Assembly (NCBI RefSeq): GCF_026130545.1
Contig: NZ_JAMOIM010000003.1
Coordinates: forward strand, 124,001-188,000
DNA length: 64,000 nucleotides
Source: Lichenifustis flavocetrariae
GTDB taxonomy: Bacteria > Pseudomonadota > Alphaproteobacteria > Rhizobiales > Beijerinckiaceae
Reading direction: 5' to 3'
Below the pieces are notes generated by a model. That model was given only the letters and a program-made list of their open reading frames with translations, was not told where the DNA came from and made no database searches. A program made the position numbers and the translations under genes. Shown here piece by piece: positions 44,361 through 53,809 of the stretch (the first letter of the stretch is position 1; each line of letters begins with the position of its first letter).

Positions 44361-45424
44361 GGTCGCCCGCCCGCATGGAGCAAGACGAGGACGAGGGCCC
44401 GCGCCCGCCGTGGCGGACCACCGGTCTCGTCGGGCACGGCCCGGCCGAGCAACACCTGCTCGACGCCTACCGGACGGAGCGCCTGCATCATGCCTGGCTG
44501 ATCGGCGGACCGGCCGGCATCGGCAAGGCGACGCTGGCCTGGCGTTTCGCGCGTTTCCTGCTCACCCATTCCGATCCGCGTGCCCGCGCCGTGCAGGAAG
44601 CGACGACCCTGGCGGTCACGCCGGAGGCACCGGCGGCCCAGCGCATTGCGGCCGGCAGCCACGGCGACGTCGTGGCACTTCGGCGCGAGTGGAACGAAAA
44701 AACCAAAAAGCTCTTTTCCGAAATCCGCGTCGACGATGTGCGGCGCGCGCTCGGCCTCTTCCAGAACGCGGCCGGTGCGGGCGGCTACCGGGTCTGCATC
44801 ATCGACAGCGCCGAAGATCTTAACCGTTCAAGCGCTAACGCGCTCCTGAAGATCATCGAAGAGCCCCCGCCCCGCTCGCTGTTCATGATCCTGGCTCATC
44901 GACCCGGACAGGTGATGCCGACGCTCGTCTCGCGGTGCCGACGGCTCACACTCGCGGCTCTGAGCGACGACGAGGTGATCGAGGCTCTCGACGGGCTGGG
45001 CGACGGCGAAACGGCGATGCCGGACGAGCGCCTGCGCGCGGCTGCGGCGCGGTCCCAGGGCTCGGTCGCGGAAGCGCTCCGCCTGCTCGGCGGCGATGCT
45101 CTCGATCTCGATCAGGCCGTCCGTCAGGTTCTCGACCGCCTGCCGAACGTCGACTGGCGCTCTGTGCATCGGCTCGCCGACACGGTGGGGTTCTCGGACG
45201 ATCGGTTCGCCCTCATGATCGAGGCGCTGTTCGACGAGATCGCGGCACGTCTGAGGCGCGGCGCCGCGCAGGGACAGCCGACCGCCGACCTTGCGCGTCT
45301 CGCGGGGGCCTGGGAGCGGGTGCGCGTCACCGCCCGCGAGGCGAGTGTCCTCAACCTCGACAAACGGCCCGTGCTTCTCTCCATCATGGCCGAACTCGCC
45401 GAGGCGACGCCGCTTTCGCGCTGA
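44357..45424 (+). CDS. holB: DNA polymerase III subunit delta prime
   Basis: 355 residues. The clamp-loader AAA+ fold is seen in AWLIGGPAGIGKATLAWRFARF (P-loop, about 48-60), IDSAEDLNRSSANALLKIIEEPP (Walker B-like and sensor region, about 150-172) and a sensor Arg segment at SRCRRLTL. Delta prime is the stator of the sliding-clamp loader. The start overlaps tmk. Holding tmk and holB together is common in bacteria. Confidence 0.95.
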   Translation: MRSPARMEQDEDEGPRPPWRTTGLVGHGPAEQHLLDAYRTERLHHAWLIGGPAGIGKATLAWRFARFLLTHSDPRARAVQEATTLAVTPEAPAAQRIAAGSHGDVVALRREWNEKTKKLFSEIRVDDVRRALGLFQNAAGAGGYRVCIIDSAEDLNRSSANALLKIIEEPPPRSLFMILAHRPGQVMPTLVSRCRRLTLAALSDDEVIEALDGLGDGETAMPDERLRAAAARSQGSVAEALRLLGGDALDLDQAVRQVLDRLPNVDWRSVHRLADTVGFSDDRFALMIEALFDEIAARLRRGAAQGQPTADLARLAGAWERVRVTAREASVLNLDKRPVLLSIMAELAEATPLSR

Positions 45425-45548
45425 GGCGACGCGGGCGACCGCGCTCAGGGGTTGACCGGACGCCGGCTTCCCCGGAAAAGACAGGCATGACGTTTCCGCG
45501 GGGAGCAGCGCCGTCGGCCACGGCCGGCCACGGCTCCGTGCAACCTTG

Positions 45549-47123
45549 ATGGACATTATGGCCGGCCGCCCCACCTTCTATCTGACGTCCGCCATTCCTT
45601 ATGCGAACGGCGCGCCGCATATCGGGCATGCCTATGAGCGCATCGCTTCGGATGCGATCAGCCGCTTCAAGCGCCTGGACGGGTATGACGTCCTCGTCAT
45701 GTCCGGCATGGACGAGCATGGCCAGAAGATGCAGCAGACAGCCGCCCGCGAAGGCTTGACGCCGCAGGGCCTCGCCGACCGCACCGCAGGCCAGTTCCGC
45801 GCCATGGCGAGCGCCCTGAACGTGCCGGCCGACGACCTGATCCGCACCACCGATCCGCGCCACGCCGCCTGCGCCCAGGAACTCTGGACCCGGATGGCCG
45901 CCAAGGGCGACATCTATCTCTCGACTTATGCGGGCTGGTATTCGGTTCGCGACGAAGCCTATTACGACGAAGGTGAACTCACGCTCCACGCGGACGGACG
46001 GCGCCTTGCCCCGACCGGCACCCCGGTCGAATGGGTCGAGGAATCGAGCTATTTCTTCAAGCTCTCGGCCTATGCGGAGCGGCTGCTCGATCATTACGCC
46101 CGCCAGCCGGATTTCGTGACGCCGGAGGCCTATCGCAACGAGATCGTGAGCTTCGTGTCGCGCGGACTGACCGATCTCTCGATCAGCCGCACCACATTCG
46201 ATTGGGGCATCCCGGTTCCGGGCGATCCAAAACATGTGATGTACGTCTGGGTCGACGCGCTCGCCAACTACCTCACCGGCACCGGCTTCCCGGACCCGGC
46301 CGCCGAGCGGTCCCGCTTTTGGCCCGCGCAGGTGCATAATATCGGCAAGGACATCACGCGGTTTCACGCCATCTACTGGCCGGCCTTCCTGATGTCCGCG
46401 GACCTCCCCCTGCCCCATCAGGTCGTCGTGCACGGCTTCCTGTTCAACAAGGGCGAGAAGATGTCGAAATCAGTCGGCAACGTCATCGACCCGATGGCAT
46501 TGGCTGAGACCTATGGGATCGATCAGCTTCGCTATTTTTTCTTGCGCGAAGTGCCGTTCGGGCAGGACGGAAACTATTCGCACGAGGCGATCGTCAACCG
46601 GATCAATGCCGATCTTGCCAACGATCTCGGCAATCTGGCGCAGCGCTCCTTGTCCATGATCGCCAAGAACTGCGGCGGCCTGGTGCCGACGCCCGGCGCC
46701 TTCTCAGATGCCGACCAGGCCATTCTGGCGCAGGCGGACGGCCTGCTCGCGGCGGCCCGGAGCCAGATGCAGGGCTTCGCGCTGCATGGCATGATCGGTG
46801 ACATCTGGCGCGTCGTCGCCGAAGCCAACCGCTATTTCGCGACCGAAGAGCCATGGATCAAGCGCAAGAGCGATCCAGCGCGCATGAACACGATTCTTTA
46901 CGTGACGGCCGAGGTGCTGCGCGCCGTGGCCATCCTGACCCAGCCGGTCATGCCGGGTTCAATGGCCCGGCTGCTCGACCTTCTGGGCGTGCCGCCCGAG
47001 GCGAGGGACTTCGCGGCGCTCGGACCCAACCATCGCCTCGCGGCCGGTACGGCACTGCCGACGCCGGCGGGGATCTTTCCGCGCTTCGTCGAGCCGGACG
47101 CCGAGACGGTTGCGAGCGCCTGA
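45549..47123 (+). CDS. metG: Methionyl-tRNA synthetase
   Basis: 524 residues. Class I signatures: [14 protein letters not shown] (HIGH, about 20) and [10 protein letters not shown] (KMSKS, about 305). The anticodon-binding helical domain follows to the end; no C-terminal tRNA-binding appendix is present. The zinc-knuckle region is the short metal-free type ([12 protein letters not shown]). ATG 45549 is used; ATG 45558 is an alternative. The stop overlaps the tatD start (TGATG). Confidence 0.97.
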   Translation: MDIMAGRPTFYLTSAIPYANGAPHIGHAYERIASDAISRFKRLDGYDVLVMSGMDEHGQKMQQTAAREGLTPQGLADRTAGQFRAMASALNVPADDLIRTTDPRHAACAQELWTRMAAKGDIYLSTYAGWYSVRDEAYYDEGELTLHADGRRLAPTGTPVEWVEESSYFFKLSAYAERLLDHYARQPDFVTPEAYRNEIVSFVSRGLTDLSISRTTFDWGIPVPGDPKHVMYVWVDALANYLTGTGFPDPAAERSRFWPAQVHNIGKDITRFHAIYWPAFLMSADLPLPHQVVVHGFLFNKGEKMSKSVGNVIDPMALAETYGIDQLRYFFLREVPFGQDGNYSHEAIVNRINADLANDLGNLAQRSLSMIAKNCGGLVPTPGAFSDADQAILAQADGLLAAARSQMQGFALHGMIGDIWRVVAEANRYFATEEPWIKRKSDPARMNTILYVTAEVLRAVAILTQPVMPGSMARLLDLLGVPPEARDFAALGPNHRLAAGTALPTPAGIFPRFVEPDAETVASA

Positions 47124-47920
47124 TGCTGATCGACAGCCACTGCCACCTCGACTTTCCCGACTTCGCGGAGGAACTCGACGCCGTCGTGGGACGCGCCAGG
47201 GCCGCAGGCATTGGCCGCATGATCACGATCTCGACGCGGGTGAGCCGGTTCGCGGCGATCTCGGCCCTGGCCGAGCGCTTCGCGGAGGTCTTCTGCACGG
47301 TCGGCACGCATCCCCACCAGGCCGATGAGGAACCGGACGTGAGCGTCGCGGATCTGATCCGGCTGTCGGGCCATCCCCGCTGCGTCGGCATCGGCGAGGC
47401 CGGGCTCGACTACCACTACGACAAGGCCCCACGCGATGTCGCGGCTCGGGTGTTCCGCACCCACATTGCAGCGGCGCGCGAGACCGGTCTGCCGCTCGTG
47501 ATCCACTCCCGCGATGCCGACGACGACATGGCGGCCATCCTGCGTGAGGAGCACAGGAATGGTCCGTTCAAGGCGGTTCTCCATTGTTTCACCTCGTCGG
47601 CCGGGCTGGCGCAGACGGGCGTCGACCTCGGCCTCTTCGTCTCCTTCTCGGGCGTTCTCACCTTCAAGAATTCAGAGGCGCTCCGGGCCATTGCCAAGAC
47701 CGTGCCGCTGGATCGGCTGTTGGTCGAGACCGACGCTCCCTTCCTGGCGCCCGTGCCGCACCGGGGGAAACGCAACGAGCCGGCTTTCGTCGTCGAAACC
47801 GCACGGGTTTTGGCGGATGTCGTGGGGATCGAGGTCGACGCTCTGCACGCCCAGACCACCGCCAATGTCCACCGGCTCTTCGGCAAGCTGCCGCCGATCG
47901 AGAAAGGCGCCGCCGCATGA
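47123..47920 (+). CDS. TatD family metal-dependent hydrolase
   Basis: 265 residues of the amidohydrolase fold: [11 protein letters not shown] at the start (metal HxH), VGTHPHQADEE (about 60), GIGEAGLDYHYD (Glu ligand, about 93), PLVIHSRDADDD (His), VLHCFTSS (His) and LLVETDAPFLAP (Asp, about 205). TatD proteins are Mg-dependent 3'-5' DNA/RNA exonucleases or D-aminoacyl-hydrolase-like. It is translationally coupled to metG and to the next gene. Confidence 0.93.
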   Translation: MLIDSHCHLDFPDFAEELDAVVGRARAAGIGRMITISTRVSRFAAISALAERFAEVFCTVGTHPHQADEEPDVSVADLIRLSGHPRCVGIGEAGLDYHYDKAPRDVAARVFRTHIAAARETGLPLVIHSRDADDDMAAILREEHRNGPFKAVLHCFTSSAGLAQTGVDLGLFVSFSGVLTFKNSEALRAIAKTVPLDRLLVETDAPFLAPVPHRGKRNEPAFVVETARVLADVVGIEVDALHAQTTANVHRLFGKLPPIEKGAAA

Positions 47921-48735
47921 GCCTCGTCGTCACGGTCCTGGGCTGCGGCTCCTCGGGGGGCGTTCCGCGTCTCGGTCAGGGCTGGGGCGATTGCGATCCG
48001 ACGAACTCGAAGAACCGCCGCACGCGCTGTTCGATCCTGGTAGAGCGAACCGCGGCGGATGGCGGGCGGACCACCGTACTGGTCGACACCTCGCCCGACT
48101 TGCGTGAGCAACTGCTCCGTACCGGCACTGACCGGCTCGACGGGATCGTCCTGACACATTCGCATGCGGATCACACGCATGGCATCGACGACGTCCGGCC
48201 GCTTGTCATTCACATGCGGCGCCGCATCCCGATCTACATGGATGCCCCAACCTGGAACATCGTGGGGCGCGCATTTTCCTATATTTTCGAAACGCCGTCG
48301 GGCAGCATGTATCCGCCGCTGCTCGACCGCCATGAGATCACGCCCCTCGACGAGCTGACGATCACCGGACCGGGTGGCCCGATCACTCTGATGCCGTTCG
48401 AACTGGATCATGGGGAGATCCCGGCGCTTGGCCTTCGTATCGGGTCCTTCGCGTATATGCCGGATGTCAAGCGGGTGCCGGATGCGGCCATCCCGGCGCT
48501 TTCGGGCCTGTCGATCCTGATGATCGACGCCCTTCGTTATCAGACCCACCCGTCACACTTCTCGCTCGCCGAGGCTCTCGACTGGATCGAGCGTCTCAAG
48601 CCGGAAACTGCGATTCTGACGAACCTGCATACGGATCTCGACTACGCGCGCCTCTCCGCGGAAGTGCCCCCGCACGTCCGGGCTGCATTCGACGGCTTGC
48701 AAATCGATCTGTCGGAGGGCGATCAAAACAGGTGA
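47917..48735 (+). CDS. MBL-fold metal-dependent hydrolase (PhnP/RNase Z-like)
   Basis: 272 residues. The metallo-beta-lactamase fold is shown by VLGCGSSGGVPRLG at the start and the metal motif LTHSHADHTHGIDD (about 83-96), then ELDHGEIPALG and SHFSLAEALDWI with a later His. The pattern is close to PhnP-type phosphodiesterases of the RNase Z branch, for which cyclic phosphates are known substrates. The ATG overlaps the tatD stop by 4 bp, and this pair after metG is conserved in Hyphomicrobiales. The actual substrate is unknown. Confidence 0.9.
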   Translation: MSLVVTVLGCGSSGGVPRLGQGWGDCDPTNSKNRRTRCSILVERTAADGGRTTVLVDTSPDLREQLLRTGTDRLDGIVLTHSHADHTHGIDDVRPLVIHMRRRIPIYMDAPTWNIVGRAFSYIFETPSGSMYPPLLDRHEITPLDELTITGPGGPITLMPFELDHGEIPALGLRIGSFAYMPDVKRVPDAAIPALSGLSILMIDALRYQTHPSHFSLAEALDWIERLKPETAILTNLHTDLDYARLSAEVPPHVRAAFDGLQIDLSEGDQNR

Positions 48736-48903
48736 AGCAGGACCGATGTATTTGAGTCCACTTAGCTCCGGAGCATTCCGCAGAATTGGCGGCTCGGCCT
48801 CAACGATCTCGATGCTGAGTGGCCTATGAGGATAGCATCTCGAAGCATGCCCTACGGTCGATGCGCCATCGATGGTGGCTAACAGCGAGACTGAGGAACG
48901 GCG

Positions 48904-48938
48904 GGGTCAGGTTGGCCGGACAGCCTCGCGCCTGACCC
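48904..48938. terminator. Hairpin after the small secreted-protein gene
   Basis: GGGTCAGG (48904-48911) and CCTGACCC (48931-48938) form a perfect 8-bp stem with a 19-base loop, in the 214-base gap between convergent genes. It starts 11 bp past the minus-strand stop. There is no T tract. Confidence 0.4.
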
Positions 48939-48949
48939 GATATCCGATC

Positions 48950-49285
48950 CTATTGCTTGGCCAAGCACCCCTGCGAAAAATCCTTCCAGGTCATGCCGCT
49001 GGCAGCGCCGTTCTTCTTCATGCTCGACCATTGATGGCCACATTCCCGCATGCGGGACCGCGCCGCGTTGCGCGACTGGGCCGCGTCGGCGCCAGGCACG
49101 TCCTTTGCGGCTGAATTGGTGGTGTCAGCCACCAGGCGGCTCGCCGGAAGGGCCTGATTCACGGGTGTGCTCGACCGAGGATCTGTGCCGGACATTGCGG
49201 GCAAGGCCGAAGCCGGGCTCCCCAACAGACCAGGGCCGACGAGGGCGGCAATGGCCAACAACCGGATCAGCGTTCTCATATTCAT
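48950..49285 (-). CDS. Small secreted protein with PsiF-like C-terminal motif
   Basis: 111 residues from the ATG at 49285: a signal peptide (MNMRTLIRLLAIAALVGPGL and on to ALP), a low-complexity middle, and a C-terminal segment RMRECGHQWSSMKKNGAASG followed by MTWKDFSQGCLAKQ. A Cys-bracketed helix followed by TWxDF resembles the PsiF repeat and a small rhizobial exported-protein family. Two cysteines may form a disulfide. The function is unknown. The frame continues upstream to 49876 but that part is a shadow of the GlcG-like gene. Confidence 0.65.
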   Translation of the reverse strand: MNMRTLIRLLAIAALVGPGLLGSPASALPAMSGTDPRSSTPVNQALPASRLVADTTNSAAKDVPGADAAQSRNAARSRMRECGHQWSSMKKNGAASGMTWKDFSQGCLAKQ

Positions 49286-49454
49286 CGTGGGTCGCGTTGG
49301 AGGTCGATACTCAGCCCACAGGTCGGAGGCCTGAGCCTTTCTCGGGGACGTCGGTGGCGAGATCAAGGCTGTCCCCGCGCTTGATCGTGATGCCGGCGCT
49401 TGACGTGATCGCGGTCCGGCGTGCAAGCCGAGGCTGTCACTCAAGGAGAACCAG

Positions 49455-49889
49455 ATGCCCTTAACGCTGGCCACGGCCCAAACCCTCGTCACAGCTGCTC
49501 TCGCGCATGCCCGCCAGCAGGCGTTCAAGCCGCTCGTGGTCGTGGTTCTCGATGCACGGGGCGCCGTCAAGGCGGCGGCGGCCGAAGACGGAACCTCGCT
49601 CAAGCGGTTCGAGATCGCGCACGGCAAGGCCTTCGGGGCGCTCGCCCTTGGCATGGGATCTCGCGCGCTGACCAAGCGGGCCGGCGAACAGCCGAGCTTC
49701 ATCGCGGCGGTCACGCATGCGGTCGGCGGGAGTCTGATCCCCGTGCCAGGCGGCGTGTTGCTCGTCGACCGGGACGGTACGCACATCGGAGCCGCGGGCG
49801 CCTCCGGCTGCCTGTCGGACAATGACGAAGCCGCCCTGCTCGCCGGAATCGCAGCCGCCGGCCTCACCGGCGACACGGGCGCGGCGTAG
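49455..49889 (+). CDS. GlcG/HbpS family protein (heme-binding-like)
   Basis: 144 residues in one domain: LATAQTLVTAALAHARQQAF at the start, then VVVLDARGAVKAAAAEDG, the conserved GKAFGALALGMGSRAL and a Gly-rich region GGVLLVDRDG plus IGAAGASGCLSDND. Members include HbpS (binds heme) and GlcG of glycolate operons; many have no known ligand. It sits alone, convergent with the DUF1045 gene, and has AGGAGA upstream. Confidence 0.88.
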   Translation: MPLTLATAQTLVTAALAHARQQAFKPLVVVVLDARGAVKAAAAEDGTSLKRFEIAHGKAFGALALGMGSRALTKRAGEQPSFIAAVTHAVGGSLIPVPGGVLLVDRDGTHIGAAGASGCLSDNDEAALLAGIAAAGLTGDTGAA

Positions 49890-49906
49890 CGGACGCCGAG
49901 GACCGC

Positions 49907-50590
49907 CTACCCTCCGAAGGGACACCGCTCGACGACCACGAACCGGCCCTCCCGGTCGGGCTGGACGAACAGGCTGAGCGCTTCGACTGTCAACCTGAGC
50001 GGCACCTTCGCGAGAAGGTCCCGCAGGACAGGTTCGAGGCGATGCCGGTCGGCTGGCTCCATCGCGCCCGTCAGAGTCATGTGGAACTGGAAATCGTCGA
50101 ACACATAGGGGTAGCCCCAGGTGTCGAGGTTTTCCACCTGCCTTTGGATCAATGTCTCCGGATGCCGCCGCTCCCGGTCCTCGGGTGTCAGTGGTGCCCG
50201 ATAGGGATCGAAATGGCGGACACAATCTGCCGCGAGAGCGTCGATAGCCTGCTCGGGAGCCACGGCAACGAGGGCGAGGAAATGGCCCACGACGGCAAGC
50301 GTCAGATCGAGCGTGAACGGCTTGCGCCCCTTGCAAAAGCCGGCCAGATCCGCCTGCAATGCCGCCGCGTCGCCGCCTTCGGCCAAGTGAAATGGCGCCT
50401 TCAAGGTCGCGTGGAACCCATAGCGCCGCGGCTCGGCGCTCCAGGCGAGACTGAGCGGGTCGTGGAACACGGGATGATCCGGGAAGGGAACATCACGACC
50501 CGTCACCGCGTCGTATCCCAGGATCGACGACCCCAGATCCCAGAGTGCTGAATCGGTGGGCGGCGTCGCGTAGATCGCGTAGCGCGTCAT
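49907..50590 (-). CDS. DUF1045 family protein (2H phosphoesterase superfamily)
   Basis: 227 residues. Two HxT motifs of the 2H phosphoesterase fold are visible: YGFHATLKAPFHLAEG (about 58) and FQFHMTLTGAMEPADR (about 170). DUF1045 proteins are usually encoded in phosphonate (phn) clusters and are annotated as phosphonate metabolism proteins. Here no phn genes are near. The start is the ATG at 50590. A ligase, cyclic phosphodiesterase or RNA-end role is possible from the fold only. Confidence 0.85.
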   Translation of the reverse strand: MTRYAIYATPPTDSALWDLGSSILGYDAVTGRDVPFPDHPVFHDPLSLAWSAEPRRYGFHATLKAPFHLAEGGDAAALQADLAGFCKGRKPFTLDLTLAVVGHFLALVAVAPEQAIDALAADCVRHFDPYRAPLTPEDRERRHPETLIQRQVENLDTWGYPYVFDDFQFHMTLTGAMEPADRHRLEPVLRDLLAKVPLRLTVEALSLFVQPDREGRFVVVERCPFGG

Positions 50591-50699
50591 TGAAGTTCCT
50601 GCCTCGGGTCATGCCGGCCGCTGCTTTACCGGCGCAGGCCGTTCTTTTAGGGTCTTTCGGTCCGCAGGGGAATGATGCGGTCGACTTGGGGGCACTCGA

Positions 50700-51488
50700 A
50701 TGGAGCGATCACAAGCGACGGCGGAGGTCCCACGCCTGGGATTCATGTCGTCTGGCACTCCGGAAGCCGACACCGCGCTCCGTGTGCTCACCGACCGCTA
50801 CGGGTGCGTCGCGCCAGAGAAGGCGGATGTTCTGGTGGCGCTTGGCGGGGACGGCCTCATGCTGCAGGCGCTGCACAAGGCCATGGAGTTGCGCAAGCCG
50901 ATCTACGGCATGAACCGCGGCACGGTCGGCTTTCTGATGAACGAATATGCGGTCGACGACCTGATCGGGCGCATCGCGGCCGCCAAACCCTCGATTGTTC
51001 ATCCGCTCGTGATGTCGGCAGAAACCGTGGACGGCTCGATCGTCACGGCGCGCGCCATCAACGAAGTGGCATTATGGCGTCAGTCCTATCAGGCTGCAAA
51101 GATGCGGGTCTCGGTCGATGGAAAGGAACGGCTCGACGAACTGGTCGCCGACGGAATGATGATCGCGACGCCCGCGGGATCCACGGCCTATAATCTTTCG
51201 GCCAATGGACCGATTTTGCCTCTGGACGCACCCTTGATGGCACTGACCCCGATCTCGGCCTTCCGGCCGCGACGCTGGCGCGGCGCACTGCTGCCGGACC
51301 GTGCCAAGGTGACGATCGACGTGCTGGAGGCCGAGAAGCGACCGGTGGCCTCAACGGCCGACCAGGTCGAGGTCAAGAACGTGATCCGCATGACGGTGTG
51401 GATGGATCATCAGATGGGCCTCGTGTTGCTGCACGATCCCGGACATTCGTTGGACGAGCGCATTCTGCGGGAGCAATTCGGCTACTGA
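50700..51488 (+). CDS. nadK: NAD kinase
   Basis: 262 residues. The GGDG motif is in LVALGGDGLMLQALH (about 46-58), the NRGTVGFLMNEY motif at about 75, and the second-domain signature TPAGSTAYNLSANGPILP at about 160. It phosphorylates NAD to NADP in the cytoplasm and sets the NADPH pool. It is divergent from DUF1045, with about 110 bp between. Confidence 0.96.
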   Translation: MERSQATAEVPRLGFMSSGTPEADTALRVLTDRYGCVAPEKADVLVALGGDGLMLQALHKAMELRKPIYGMNRGTVGFLMNEYAVDDLIGRIAAAKPSIVHPLVMSAETVDGSIVTARAINEVALWRQSYQAAKMRVSVDGKERLDELVADGMMIATPAGSTAYNLSANGPILPLDAPLMALTPISAFRPRRWRGALLPDRAKVTIDVLEAEKRPVASTADQVEVKNVIRMTVWMDHQMGLVLLHDPGHSLDERILREQFGY

Positions 51489-51586
51489 CGCCGGACAGCG
51501 CCAGTGCAGACCGGCCGGGCTTCGCGTTGGACGGGTAACTACAACCATCGAAGCGTCTCTCACGCGCAGAGGCGTGAAACCGAAGA

Positions 51587-52822
51587 CTACGCGGCCGACA
51601 GAAGAGGCACACGGCCGACGGGCGCAACCGATGGGATCCTCCGGAGCGCCGGACCCGCCATCGGTTGTGCAACCGGCGGCGCTTCGAGCGCCCACATCGA
51701 GGCCTTCAGGCTGTCGCGCAAGGACTCTGCCTCGAAGCGGCGGAGCAAGGCCGCGACCCGCATGAACTCGGGATTCTCGGTTCGGGTACAGACCTGAAGC
51801 ACATGAGTGACGGCAGGACGGAGGAGGTCTGAACGGACCGCCGCGGCCTGCGTTCCATGGCGTGCAACGGCTTCGAGGGCCGCGCAGAACACCGGGAGGA
51901 GCGCGGACGGCATGGCGGCCTTGCCGTAGAGCGACGCGAACCCGAGACCCATGGGGGACCGCAGATGGCCCATGGCCGTCTTCGACGAGACGCCCGCGAG
52001 TTGGGACAGGGCAGCCGCGAACAATTCGAGGTTGCCGCTCAGCAGTGAACGCAGAAGAAGCGCCGGCGTCAGATGACCGATCGCCCGGAGATGCGCGGCG
52101 AGATCGAGGGGGCCCTGAACGCCCAGGCTTCGGGCGCTGGTCGCGGCAATCGTCACCGCACCCTTTTCGCGTCCCTCACGCTTGATGCAATCGGCCCGCT
52201 GCGGCGACATCCAGGCGCAGGACATGGCGAAGGCCGTCAGGGCTTCGGCCGTCACGACGACGAGATCGTGACGCGTGGCCGGATCGAGATCGGTCCGCAT
52301 CAGCAGCACCTCGCGCATCTCGGCATCGTGACCGAAGCGATCGACGATGCGGCGGAGAAGAGGCGGCGACAGCCGGCTCGACACATTGGCGGCGAGCGCG
52401 AGAACGGCGTCACGCCCGGCGATCTCGACCAGTGCCGCGGCCACGGCCCCGGACACGCCGGCTCGGGACGCCACCGCGACCTGCGCCGCCGTATCGCCCA
52501 CCGCGACCGCATCGACGAGGTCTCCATCCGCCAGGAGGCACGAGGCCCGAAGCACCGGAACGGCGACGCGGCTGTCGTCGCGCGACAGAGCGACGACCAC
52601 ATAGCGGGGCACGTCGACACTGCCGGCCGCTGCCTCGGCCAGCGCGCAACGCACCAGCAGCGACGGATCGTCGAGGAGCGCGGAAAGCATCCGGTCGAGA
52701 TGGATGGTGCGCTGACGATCCGTGCCGACCGTACCGCAAGCACCGACGAGCGCCCGGGCCGCGTCGGCCCGGGCCTGGGCGGGCGCGTCTGCAACCCATC
52801 GGAGAAATCGTTCCAAGACCAT
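51587..52822 (-). CDS. DUF2336 domain-containing protein
   Basis: 411 residues, almost all helical and Ala/Leu/Arg-rich. HEAT-like repeats fill the first half (LLDDPSLLVRCALAEAA, then SRVAVPVLRASCLL). The pattern matches the DUF2336 family, found in alphaproteobacteria and of unknown function, often with regulatory or cell-cycle neighbours. It lies divergent from the HpcH/HpaI-like gene and convergent with nadK. Confidence 0.8.
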   Translation of the reverse strand: MVLERFLRWVADAPAQARADAARALVGACGTVGTDRQRTIHLDRMLSALLDDPSLLVRCALAEAAAGSVDVPRYVVVALSRDDSRVAVPVLRASCLLADGDLVDAVAVGDTAAQVAVASRAGVSGAVAAALVEIAGRDAVLALAANVSSRLSPPLLRRIVDRFGHDAEMREVLLMRTDLDPATRHDLVVVTAEALTAFAMSCAWMSPQRADCIKREGREKGAVTIAATSARSLGVQGPLDLAAHLRAIGHLTPALLLRSLLSGNLELFAAALSQLAGVSSKTAMGHLRSPMGLGFASLYGKAAMPSALLPVFCAALEAVARHGTQAAAVRSDLLRPAVTHVLQVCTRTENPEFMRVAALLRRFEAESLRDSLKASMWALEAPPVAQPMAGPALRRIPSVAPVGRVPLLSAA

Positions 52823-52946
52823 CGCGGGACCTTCGGCCGGATTCGCTGCCCACGCGGCATGCGGCTCCGTGGTCGAATCATCTCTGGTTTATGGTAAAGG
52901 CCATGTTAAGCGCGCCTTTGCGCGATCAGCTCTGAGAAGGAAATCC

Positions 52947-53681
52947 ATGCGCTCCGTGCTGGTTGTGCCGGTCACCGACCCAAAAGCCCTCGATGCGGCC
53001 TTCGCGGCCGCTGCCGATGCCATCGTGCTTGATCTCGTCACCGACCGGAAGAGAGATCCCACAGCTCGCGTGGCCGTCCGGCGGACGGCACGCGACATTC
53101 TCCGGGCCGCGCAGATCGACGCGCATCGCCCTCACCTTTATGTCCGGCTCGAAGGTCTGGACGAGGATGCCTTCGATGATGACCTCTCGGCGGTCATGAT
53201 CGGGGAACCCGACGGCATTCTTCTGGCCGGCAGCCGATCGGGGATCGACGTGCAGCATCTGGGCGCGAAGCTGGCGGTTCAGGAAGCCGAATACGGCCTG
53301 ACGGACGGCGAAACCGGTGTCATCGCGGAGGCGGGCGCAAGCGCGCGCGCACTGTTCACCCTTGCGAGCTACGACGGAGCAAGCGCCCGACTTGTCGGAC
53401 TGACATGGCACGCAGAGCGTCTGGCTCTCGATCTCGGCAGCGATCACGATGTGACCGAACTCGCCGATTTCGCGCCGTTCCAGACCGTGCGGCACCTGAC
53501 CCTCTTCGCCGCTCGGGCGGCCGAAGTCGCGGCGCTCGATACAGCGAGCGCAATTGTCGACGAGACCCTCTTCCTGGCCGAATGTCAGGCTGCCCGACGG
53601 CATGGCTTCAACGCCAAGTTGACGACGTCGCCCAGCCAGGTCGCCATCATCAATGCCGTCTTCAGCCGCGATCCGGCTTGA
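52947..53681 (+). CDS. HpcH/HpaI aldolase/citrate lyase-like protein, divergent
   Basis: 244 residues. The CitE-like barrel start MRSVLVVPVTDPKALDAAF and the AIVLDL strand are recognisable, as is the VRLEGLDEDAFDDDL region, but the usual LDLEDAV is replaced by LDLVTDRK. The late GAEDLA metal-binding motif reads HAERLALDLG. Both changes remove acidic residues normally involved in Mg binding, so aldolase activity is doubtful. The function is unknown. It lies just before the ABC importer at 53.8 kb with a GAGAAGG ribosome binding site. Confidence 0.75.
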   Translation: MRSVLVVPVTDPKALDAAFAAAADAIVLDLVTDRKRDPTARVAVRRTARDILRAAQIDAHRPHLYVRLEGLDEDAFDDDLSAVMIGEPDGILLAGSRSGIDVQHLGAKLAVQEAEYGLTDGETGVIAEAGASARALFTLASYDGASARLVGLTWHAERLALDLGSDHDVTELADFAPFQTVRHLTLFAARAAEVAALDTASAIVDETLFLAECQAARRHGFNAKLTTSPSQVAIINAVFSRDPA

Positions 53682-53809
53682 ACAAGAGGTCCGTTGCGGA
53701 CGCGCCGGAATCGCCATTTACCGCAAAGAGCAACAATCAGTTAGACCGACACATGCCTGTCAAGACGCGCTGCTAACGGCTGCGGCTCAGGTTAAGCAAA
53801 GGGACGAAG

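Noticed and set aside
51555-51580. Short CACGC/GCGTG hairpin between nadK and DUF2336
   Set aside because: Only five pairs with a six-base loop; too weak to call a terminator.
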